From assembly GCF_000151665.1 (NCBI RefSeq), contig NW_013171815.1, positions 447,153-511,152 of the forward strand: a DNA stretch of 64,000 nucleotides, written 5' to 3'. This DNA is from Blastocystis hominis. Taxonomy: Eukaryota > Sar > Bigyra > Opalinata > Blastocystidae. A program made the position numbers and the translations under genes. Below are positions 56,377-64,000 of the stretch, piece by piece (the stretch's first letter is position 1; every line of letters begins with the position of its first letter). The notes below the pieces were generated by a model. It saw only the letters and a program-made list of their open reading frames with translations, ran no database searches and had not been told where the DNA came from.

Positions 56377-57923
56377 ATTCTTAAAATTGCCGATCATCGT
56401 AGAAAAAGACACAACCGTACACACGACCATCACAACACTCGAGATTCCTGCCAAAACCCAGTTCATGACGATTACTCCGGGAGGGAGGACTCTGCGCATC
56501 AAAACGTTGTGTAGAATGGGAGGAATCACCATTCCCACCAGAACGAACGAGAAATTGCCGACTGTCGTTAAAGCCCCCATTTCATCACGCTCTAAGGATA
56601 TTGAAGCTCAACACGTCGTTAAAAAACGGAAACAAAGCTGCCACCGTGGAAATCAGCAGCAGCTCCACCATGCGAAACACGACATACTTGGGATTGGTAA
56701 TGAACACGCGATTGCTGGTCATTTCGCCCCAATTTCCCTCCACGATCTCATGAATCGTCGCCATGTACAGCGGGTAGCCCCCCACGCACGACACCGTCAT
56801 CAGAATCGAAATGATGATGCCGAACACATGTCCCGACGGCAGCGACAGCAGCACGTTCCCCGGCACGCCGCCCTCGGTTCCATCCAACAGGAGAAACAGA
56901 GTAACCCCCACGACGACGTAGATCCCCGCGATGACGGCGATGGAGATGGCGACGGTCTTGGTGGCTTTCCCGCGCTGCGAGCGCTGCATCTGCCTCTACG
57001 CTTGACGCGAGGGACGGAGCCGACGAGCTGGGTGAAGAGGAGCGGCGTGATGCCGAGAGAGTAGACGAAGACGCCGAAATTGTTGAGAAAGGCCTTGAAG
57101 GAGAGCGGCGCCAGGTAGGCCGGCTGCCAGCGGAACGAGCCGCAGGCGAAGCAGTAGATGAAGAGAAGCACGAAGCTCACGATCAGCGCCAGCAGACCGA
57201 ACGAGGAGATCCGGACCAGCACGCCCGGGTCTTTGAGGAGGCAGAGGAGGATGGCCACGATGGTGAGCAGGATTTGCATGATGTAGCGCTTCGCGCTGGA
57301 CCAGGAGGACAGGATGGGAAGCGACTCCATGAAGTCCGTCATCACGATCATGGTGCCGATGCAGACGCCGTAGAAGATCAGGAGAAGCGTGAAGTTGAAT
57401 AAATAGTAGCCAGGCTTGCCCAAACCCTGGGAATGAGGGAGGCGAGGGAAAAAATACAATGTAACACATACGTGCATAGTCATTATTTGTGTGGATAATG
57501 CCACGACCAATATTTCGCTTGGCGCCAAGGCTGTTATTGATCGTGATGAGCTCATTTGCGGTGTACATATATACAAGTGAAACTATAGCAAAGAGCAAGA
57601 TGGCTGGCACAAGCCCGACCTTCGGATCACAATTCCAAAAAAAGACATACACTCTTCACGGCCAGTGGCATGGCCAATGTGCCTGTACCGATCGATCCTT
57701 TGATTAGGTTGATTGCCACCTAGATTTGACGTGGGGGGACACACATTACAGCGGTGGCTGTCAACGTTCCATCAGGTTCTTGAACGACTGTGGGCTCCAC
57801 TGGAGTTGCTTGCACTTTAATATCCTCCACGGCGTCCACATCATTCTGAAGCATATTGTTACTCCCTAATTCGGGCTTCTTTTCTTCCGTTTCCACCTTT
57901 TTCAATTCAATTTCGGTCGCCAT
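56376..57923 (-). CDS. AAAP amino-acid transporter, copy 2
   Basis: Same family and layout as its neighbours. MATEIELKKVETEEKKPEL starts an acidic tail, a 30-nt intron follows TLTATA, then membrane segments: VGLVPAILLFAIVSLVYMYT, the conserved loop SLGAKRNIGRGIIHTNNDYA, GLGKPGYYLFNFTLLLIFYG, TDFMESLPILSSW, IMQILLTIVAILLCLLKDPG, NNFGVFVYSLGITPLLFTQL, GYPLYMATIHEIVEGNWGEM. The 40-nt U12-like intron (56562-56601) joins LSF to IGNFSFVLVGMVIPPILHN. The genomic frame has no stop for about 30 more codons. T56376 is exactly 4 nt before TGTTTGTT (56364-56371, minus strand), giving a poly(A)-made UAA after IGNFKN. The other copies end at the equivalent place (ISLIGKLKQQFA), which supports this. Confidence 0.87.
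56562..56601 (-). other. U12-type-like intron, AT-AG, 40 nt (transporter 2)
   Basis: Starts ATATCCTT, has GCTTTAAC near the end, and terminates CAG. Phase 1, same codon as in copies 1 and 3. Confidence 0.7.
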
Positions 57924-58113
57924 TTAGGAAAGAATGGTAAGTACAAATCGTGGAACCAAACTCCGTTTCCACCGTTGAGTGTATTGTCTTTCCCATTCTT
58001 CGACACTTCTTATGCGATAATAATTTGATACTTATGCATGATACACCAAATCCGAGCTACAGATTCATATCTGACGGAATGTGTGTATGGAACAAACACA
58101 CTAAACACACCAA

Positions 58114-59741
58114 ACTAAGCAAACTGCTGCTTCAGCTTTCCGATTAAAGAGATAAAAGAAACAACTGTACACACCACCATCACGATGGAGGAAACACCCG
58201 CAAAGATCCAATTGCCCATGACGACTCCCTTCTTGAGCACTTTCCCCATCAGAACGTTGTGCAGAATCGGAGGCAGCACCATCGCCACCAAAACCGACGA
58301 GAAATTGCCGAGTGCCGTTAAGTCGCTAATCGCCCTTTCCACAAGAAGGGCTCCAAATTCATTGATTCATTGATTCATTCATTGATTCATTGATTTAAAG
58401 GATATTGAATCCGAGCAGGTCGCTGAAGAACGGGAAGATGGCGGCCACGACGGAGATGAGCAGAATCTCCACGGTGCGGAACAGAATGTAGTTCTTGTTC
58501 GTGATGAAGTACTTGTTCGCCGTCATCGCGCCCCAGTTGCCCTCCACCACCTCGTGGATCGGGCCCATGTACAGCGGATAGCCGCCGATGCACGTGATCA
58601 CCATCAAGATGGAGATGATGATGTTGAAGATGTGGGTCTCGGGAATGGACGCCAGGATGTTGCCCTGCACGCCCTTGTCCGTTTTATCCAGCAGCAGGAA
58701 CAGCACGATCCCGATAAACGCGTAGATCACCGCCATCAGCAGCAGCGACACGCCGATCGTTTGCACCGCAGAACCGCGGTAAGCGCGACGCAGATGTTTC
58801 TAGAGAGAAGGATCCCCGCGGGACGCACGAGCTGGGAGAAGAGATAGAGCGTGAAGCCGAGGGAGTACGCAAAGACGCCGAAATTGTTGAGGAAATCGCG
58901 CAGCGACAGCGGGTACAAATAGGACGTCTCCCAGCTCAGCTTGCTGGACGTGAAGCAGTAGATGAACAGCAGCACGTAGCTCACCACCAGCGCCACCAGG
59001 CCCAGAGAGGAGATGCTCACCAGCAGCGACGGGTCTTTCAGCATGCACAGGACGATCGCCACCACCGTGAGCAGTGATTGCATTAGATAGCGCTTGCCAG
59101 TAGGGTTGGACGTCATGATGGGCAGAGACGCCAGGAAATCGGTCATCACCACCATGGTGCCGATGCAGGCGCCGTACAATGTCATGAGCAACGCGAAGTT
59201 GAAGAGATAATAGCCGGGCTTGCCTAGACCCTGCAGCTAAAAGGAGAGCGAAGAAAGATACGATGTAACACATGCGCGCGTAATCGTTGTTTGTGTGGAT
59301 AATACCTCTTCCGATGTTGCGCTTGGCGCCCAGATTATTGTTTACCGTGATGAGTTCGTAGGAGGAGTAAACGTACGCCAGAGAAACGACAACAAACAAG
59401 ACAATGGCAAAAAGAATTCCCACCTAGAGATCAATTGGTTTATGCTAACAACATACACTCTTTACCGCCAGTGGAATTGCCAGGGATCCAGTACCCGCAA
59501 TTCCCTTCATCAAGTTGATTGCAAACTGGGAATGATATCACGCAAATAGCCCTACTTGGGTTGAATTTAAGGTTCCGTCTTCCTCCTTCGTCTCGGGGGT
59601 GGTCTCGATCTCCTTTTTAGAAGCGTCCACTCCCTTGTCGGAAGTAGGAGAATCATTATCATTCAGAGTGGAGTTATCCACATTACTCTCCACCTTCACT
59701 TCTGCAGCATCGATCTTTTTCATTTCAACCTCAGTTTGCAT
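58114..59741 (-). CDS. AAAP amino-acid transporter, copy 3
   Basis: Closest to copy 2. Acidic N-terminus MQTEVEMKKIDAAEVKVESN, 30-nt intron after LNSTQ, then INLMKGIAGTGSLAIPLAV, FAIVLFVVVSLAYVYSSYEL, the shared loop NLGAKRNIGRGIIHTNNDYA, TDFLASLPIMTSNPTGKRYL, QSLLTVVAIVLCMLKDPSLL, SSLGLVALVVSYVLLFIYCF, NNFGVFAYSLGFTLYLFSQL, LLLMAVIYAFIGIVLFLLLD, GGYPLYMGPIHEVVEGNWGA. A 94-nt U12-like intron (58312-58405), lengthened by AATCAATG repeats, joins LLGF to IGNFSSVLVAMVLPPILHN. It ends KLKQQFA with TAG near 58114. TGTTTGTT lies 12-25 bases on. The identical loop and the shared intron show tandem duplication of one ancestor. Confidence 0.88.
58312..58405 (-). other. U12-type-like intron, AT-AC, 94 nt (transporter 3)
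   Basis: Starts ATATCCTTT, has GACTTAAC near the end, and terminates AC. Longer than its paralogs because of tandem AATCAATG units (58361-58396 region). Confidence 0.7.
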
Positions 59742-59896
59742 GGGAGAAAACGATAATCTTTCTTAATATGACTTAGTTTCCGCGTTTCCACAATTCGGTT
59801 TTGATTGATCACTTTTGTGCAGTTGTGCAATTGTGAAATTGTGCAGTTGTCTTTGAGATCCGTGATCCTCTTGATCCATGTGTTCTACACAGCAAT

Positions 59897-60203
59897 CTAA
59901 TGCAAATTTATTTTTTTCATGTTTTGGCGTTTTTTCACTTTCCTTTCTTTCATCATTTGCTCGATAGGAGTCACCGCTCCCTTATCAGAACAGGATGTGT
60001 GCCTTTCAGAATCGTTTGTTTCAGTAGTTGTCCCAACAATACGATAAACTGTTTGACATTTGCTCCCAGACATCTTGTAAAGAATATAGCCGATACGAAA
60101 GCATGAATTGCATTCACCAGTGTACAACCCTGCTCGATCTTTTGTTGGATAGGTATCTCGGAAGCTTGCTATCAGAAACATTACGGTAAAGAGCCTGTAA
60201 CAT
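59897..60203 (-). CDS. Hypothetical small basic protein
   Basis: Not recognised. One reading starts MLQALYRNVSDSKLPRYLSN at 60203 and needs an intron. Another starts MFLIASFRDTYPTKDRAGLY at 60181 with no intron. Both lead into TVYRIVGTTTETNDSERHTS and a very basic end, MKERKVKKRQNMKKINLH, with TAG at 59897. Size and basicity would suit a mitochondrial-type ribosomal or nucleolar protein, but no motif supports that. It sits between the DDX1 3' end and transporter 3 on the same strand. Confidence 0.4.
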
Positions 60204-60323
60204 ATTTCTTCTTCTTCTCACCTTCTTAGTTGGAACCGGGAGAGGTGGATGAGGCACGAGAAGACGAGTACATTACGTGTGTAAAAGAGGAAATAGCGCA
60301 AAACGAGTCCTGATCTGTTTTTG

Positions 60324-60336
60324 AACAAACACACGA
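60324..60336 (-). terminator. DDX1 poly(A)-dependent stop and 3'-end signal
   Basis: Minus strand: CAG TTA, T60336, four bases, TGTTTGTT. The genomic frame stays open well beyond this point. Confidence 0.75.
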
Positions 60337-62919
60337 TAACTGTATCGATCGCATGGCTAGATACGACGACTGGATCGATTTCTCCAGATTCTCCAGGATC
60401 TCCACGTTGTGCTCTATGCTCTGCGCATTCTTCACCGCCTGTTTGATCAGCTTGTCGTTCTTTCCCTCCTTCGCACTATTCTCGACTCGTCTCCCCATTC
60501 CTACGCTGTGAGATCAATCGAAGGCGGCAGATTGAGTGCATTATCCAGAACGGGCACTTCCTGCTCCAATCGCTTGCAGATCGTGTCCATCATTTCCTTC
60601 TCGTCCATCCAGATACAGCACCCACCGTCCTTCGTCAGCTTCGTATTATGGCAGCTCATCATGTTGCTTCGCTTCCGATTGCACGTGTGGTACCACACCT
60701 TCTCCGGGAATCGATTCACCAGATTGAAGCAAATCCCGATCGCGTTGGCTCGACCCACTCTCCCAATGCGATGGAGATAGGATTCCACGCTATCGGGCAG
60801 CGTCATATTCACCACGAACGGGATTTCTTTCACGTCGATTCCGCGCGCCGCCACGTCCGTGCAGATCAAAATCCGCGCCTCGCCCTCTTTGAACGCCTAC
60901 ACTCGACAGTTCAGGAAGCAGAACGAACCTGCAGCGCATGATCGCGCTCCCGCGCGTCGCGCAGCCCCGCCAAAACCACCGCGGGGAATTCGTTGGACCT
61001 ACGCGTCAGCCGCCCAATCGACGGCTTCTACCGCTGATCCAGCGATTTGAGATAGGCCTCGAGGTTGTTGCAGTCCAGATTGGTGCGGCAGAACACGATC
61101 ACGCGCTCCATCTTGTATTTGTTCATCAGCGCCACCAGCAGCTGCAGCTTCGCGCGCTTCTCCGCTTCGCTTTTGTCCTCCGCGTTGAGCGGAACGCTGG
61201 GGAGCGGCGTCGCGCGATGCACGCCGTCGGTGAACGACGGGTTGTGGACATTGTAGAGCTGCTTCTGCGCGGGGTCGGTGACGTCGACGAAGAAATTGAC
61301 TTGCTGAACGGTGGCGGGAACGTAGTCGCGACCCTTCAGATCCACCCACATCGGATTGCGACAGATTTCATCGGCCAAATGGCGGATTGAATCGGAGTGG
61401 AGGGTAGCGGAGAATAGACACGTCTAGAAGGGAAATGGGGAATGGATAGCGCACTTGGAGACGATATTCGTTGTTGGCGTTCCCACGGGCAGGAATGCGA
61501 CTGTAGATCTGAAGGAGCTCGTTGTTGTTCGCATCGTCAACCAATCTATTGATTAGATCAGTTACATTTTATTTTTTTTATTAATAAAACCTACTTATCC
61601 GCTTCGTCCAGAATGAAAAACAAGAGATTTGACAATTTCACACTTTGTTTCTTTATGCTTGCCAAAAATCGGTCTTTGTGGAATTTTTGTAAAAGAGGGT
61701 TTACTCGGCGTAGCCACGATGATGTGGGAATTTTCGATGATACGCTTTTGGTTCGCAGCAGACACTTGTTCACCACCGATGAGCAGTCCCACCTCCACCG
61801 TTGGCCGCGTCATAAACGCTTTGAAATGGTTCAGACACTCGTATCTAGCGATCACCGCGGTTTTTCAAATTTAAAGTACGTTTGCTGAGCCAATTCGCGC
61901 GTGGGCTCCAAGATGAGCGCCATTATATTTCGTTTCGCTGATCTTCCGCCATGCGAAGCTGAGGGAGAAGGAATGGGCGAAGCTTCCGCGGGGAATGGGC
62001 GAAGCGAAGATTGCGCGGCAAATCGTACAACCACCGAGCAGTTTTTGATACAGATTGTGGGGTAGTAGTGTAGAGCTGGTTTCACATTTGAGAAGGCAAC
62101 GCCCAGCGAAGTTCCGTTCTTATAGAAGGAAATCGTGCCTGCATCGAGATCGAGGAGACATCTTCGAAAGTGAGTCGGAAATCGCTTTCAATACCCGATT
62201 ACATCGCCTAGAGAGAATGTGGACCCGTACTTTTCGTAATTATTCGAATTGGACTTCATCCCCGTTCCACCATATCCGTACCCTGCACCTCACTCTCCCT
62301 TCGTTTTCCCACCAGTCTTGCTTGTTCCCAGGTTCAGCGAGTCTCCCGAAGTGCTCCAACCCACTCGACAAATTCCAGTCGAGGACAAAACTTCGCACTC
62401 ATAATAGAATTTACCAGACCCCGAAACACTGACGTTCGCACGACACCCTTTCCACATATTCGATTGGTTTGCAACGGTGCACCCATCACTCCTGAGAAAA
62501 AGAGGGTGATTTACAAAACGTACCCGATACTAATGCCAGCATCACTATCGCCATAGTTCATGCACACGGTTTGATCCTCCTCATCTAGATGGAAAGAAGA
62601 AAACATCATAACAAGAAGGTGCGTCCTTCTGAAGCATCTCCCACACAATCTGCAGCATCGGAAGGCAGAACGCCTAAATTCAATTTATTCAGCAAGAAGT
62701 ACTGCCGTCTTTCCCGATCCCGTGGGAGCGGCCTGCATATCAAACAATCCATAGCGCTACGAGTAGGACGTCGCCTCCACCGAGGATTAGCGGGATCGCC
62801 TCTTCTTGACAGTCCGTCGGATGTCTACACTTCACAACACGCCGTGATTCGCACTCCCACTGTTCGATCTCGATCGCTCTAATCAGCTGGTCGCATAATC
62901 CAAGTCGTTCAAAATCCAT
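60336..62919 (-). CDS. DDX1: DDX1 DEAD-box RNA helicase with SPRY insert
   Basis: RNA helicase of the DDX1 type (tRNA ligase complex, RNA processing). [20 protein letters not shown] and [19 protein letters not shown] match the DDX1 N-terminus, and motif I follows as APTGSGKT. The SPRY insert occupies about 61.95-62.6 kb (many short exons). The helicase core resumes with [41 protein letters not shown] (motif II, DEAD), and [14 protein letters not shown]. Domain 2 has [56 protein letters not shown], and the DDX1-specific [11 protein letters not shown] and [16 protein letters not shown]. The frame has no own stop at the 3' end: T60336 after AMRSIQL is 4 nt before TGTTTGTT (60324-60331, minus strand), so UAA is probably made by polyadenylation. 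The ATG is only 33 bases beyond the poly(A) site of the upstream hexosaminidase gene. Confidence 0.87.
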
Positions 62920-62939
62920 GAAAAAAGAAATAGTGCTCA

Positions 62940-62952
62940 AACAAACAATGCA
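62940..62952 (-). terminator. Hexosaminidase poly(A)-dependent stop and 3'-end signal
   Basis: Minus strand: CAG, T62952, four bases, TGTTTGTT. The next gene (DDX1) starts at 62919, so the 3' signal of one gene lies in the promoter of the next. Confidence 0.75.
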
Positions 62953-64000
62953 CTGTCTCATGCAACTTCCAGGACCGATCGGTACACCTCTTCCCTCCGT
63001 GAACGCGGGCGCCGCCTGCACGCCTCTGCGATTAAACTCACATCGCGCATAGGGGAATCGGATCTTCGCTCTCTCGATATCCAGCAGCTCCGGCTGCGTC
63101 CACATTCGCTCCGCCGCAGCGATGGACCGCGGCATGATGGTGTTTTCGAAATCACTGGCATCGACTGTGTGACGCGTCTCCCCCATTCCTACCCGTCTCT
63201 CCCCACATGCACACCTCGCCTCCGTAGATCTGCGCCCACTTCTCCTTCGGAATGTCCTTCAAGCTACGCATCACGCGTTCTCCTCCGTCCCGTACAAATC
63301 ATTTCCGTAATAATAATCCCAGGTCTCCCAGAGCTGCGGGAGATACCAATGCTTGTAGTTGCTCACGATCACGCGGAAGCCTGCATCGACGATCTCTCTC
63401 AGTCTCTCTCCGTCGCCCAGCCACAGCTGAATGATCATCGCGGGATCGATACTCGCGCGATGGTTCACGAACACCTCCTCCCACGCGATGGTCTCGCGTC
63501 CTCGCTTCCGGATCAGCGCGTCCATGCGATTTACGAAGTACCCGTACGCCCCGTTCGCCGTCAGATTGCGCTGCGCCATCCACTCCGCCACGCGCGGAAC
63601 CTTCGTCCAGCACTCCGTGTTCACCTCGTCGCCTCCCATGTGGAACACTTCCGCGGGGAAGAAGCCCTCGCCCTTCCCGCTGCCCAGCAGGTCGCTCAGC
63701 AGCGCGTCCAGCGTTTCGAACGTCGTTTCGCGGCTCGGGTCCAGCGGAGAGCGGCAATCTTCGCTCGGACACAGCTCCGGATCTACGTGGAAACGGAGAA
63801 CCTCGCCTACTTCCGACACACCAGGAGGCGGCGTGGCCGGGCACGTCGGTCTCGGCGACGACATGCACGCCGCGCGCCTTGGCGTAGGCGACGATCTCCT
63901 CGATGTCCCAGGCGGTGTAGCGCTCGGCGGAGGAGAAGGCGCCCTGCCAGAGCGTGGGGACGGAGGGCACGAAGAAGGGGAAGGCCTCGTCGTCGACGAG
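62952..64000 (-). CDS. Beta-hexosaminidase, GH20 (5' part outside window)
   Basis: Lysosomal or secreted exo-glycosidase removing terminal GlcNAc/GalNAc. Visible parts of the GH20 barrel: TAWDIEEIVAYAKARGVHVV and AETDVPGHAASW; after an intron FHVDPELCPSEDCRSPLDPS, AEVFHMGGDEVNTECW (the catalytic Asp-Glu pair), ETIAWEEVFVNHR, MIIQLWLGDGERL, YLPQLWETWDYYYGNDLYG. Two more introns lead to IYGGEVCMWGE and IMPRSIAAAERMWTQPELLD, then CEFNRRGVQAAPAFTEGRG, very like the human end (CELLRRGVQAQPL). The frame is open at base 64000, so the N-terminal part with signal peptide is missing. At the 3' end T62952 after GSCMRQ is 4 nt before TGTTTGTT (62940-62947, minus strand): another poly(A)-made stop. Confidence 0.88.

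Overview
The window is nuclear DNA of a small-genome eukaryote, most probably Blastocystis (a stramenopile gut protist). The evidence comes from the sequence. Coding regions line up with conserved eukaryotic proteins only after removing many tiny introns, mostly 28-37 nt and very often exactly 30 or 31 nt. Genes lie tens of bases apart. The 3' ends carry the motif TGTTTGTT, the Blastocystis polyadenylation-associated signal. In at least six genes the reading frame has no proper genomic stop: a T lies exactly 4 nt before that motif, so cleavage plus poly(A) would make UAA. This mechanism is known from Blastocystis (Klimes and colleagues, 2014).

Layout. 1-7.4 kb (minus): SMU1 splicing factor (3' end cut by the window), the Golgi/endosome protein MON2, and a small unknown gene. 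7.4-13.4 kb: an AT-rich island with a decayed MORN/leucine-rich-repeat copy on the minus strand and a larger modular MORN-LRR membrane protein gene on the plus strand. 13.4-18.4 kb: a SET-domain methyltransferase broken by a 272-base assembly gap, an unknown gene head to head with the checkpoint clamp subunit HUS1, a DNAJB12/14-type co-chaperone and a rhodanese-domain protein. 18.8-23.6 kb: ribosomal protein eS8, a dynamin with PH-like and GED regions, and a TMEM198-type membrane protein. 23.7-32.5 kb: FANCI, a three-repeat MYB factor, a protein with a possible PP1-docking motif, and a Qb-SNARE. 32.8-41.8 kb: one large Piezo mechanosensitive channel gene. 41.9-47.9 kb: a zinc-finger/NPF-repeat protein, endonuclease IV and FEN1. 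48-54.5 kb: a papain-like pseudoprotease fused to an LRR-like region, tRNA-His, ZNHIT2, YOS1 and the CCA-adding enzyme. 54.6-64 kb: three tandem AAAP amino-acid transporters, a small unknown gene, the DDX1 helicase and a beta-hexosaminidase (5' end outside the window).

Functionally the window is a mix of housekeeping genes. DNA repair is well represented (HUS1, FANCI, endonuclease IV, FEN1), and the two base-excision-repair enzymes sit tail to tail. Membrane traffic (MON2, dynamin, SNARE, YOS1, the NPF protein) is the other theme.

The most interesting signals are these: (1) each of the three transporter paralogs has, at the same codon, an intron starting ATATCCTT and ending AC or AG after TTAAC, the hallmarks of minor-spliceosome (U12) introns; (2) the palindrome CCGCGG is iterated at very high density, in all frames and in introns, over the GC-rich genes; (3) convergent gene pairs share inverted-repeat 3'-end signals; (4) the papain-like/LRR fusion has Ser in place of the catalytic Cys; (5) the MORN-LRR gene appears to have grown by duplicating exon-plus-intron modules. 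No viral or retroelement copies and no CRISPR arrays were recognised. Exon boundaries were read by eye; most gene spans below include introns.
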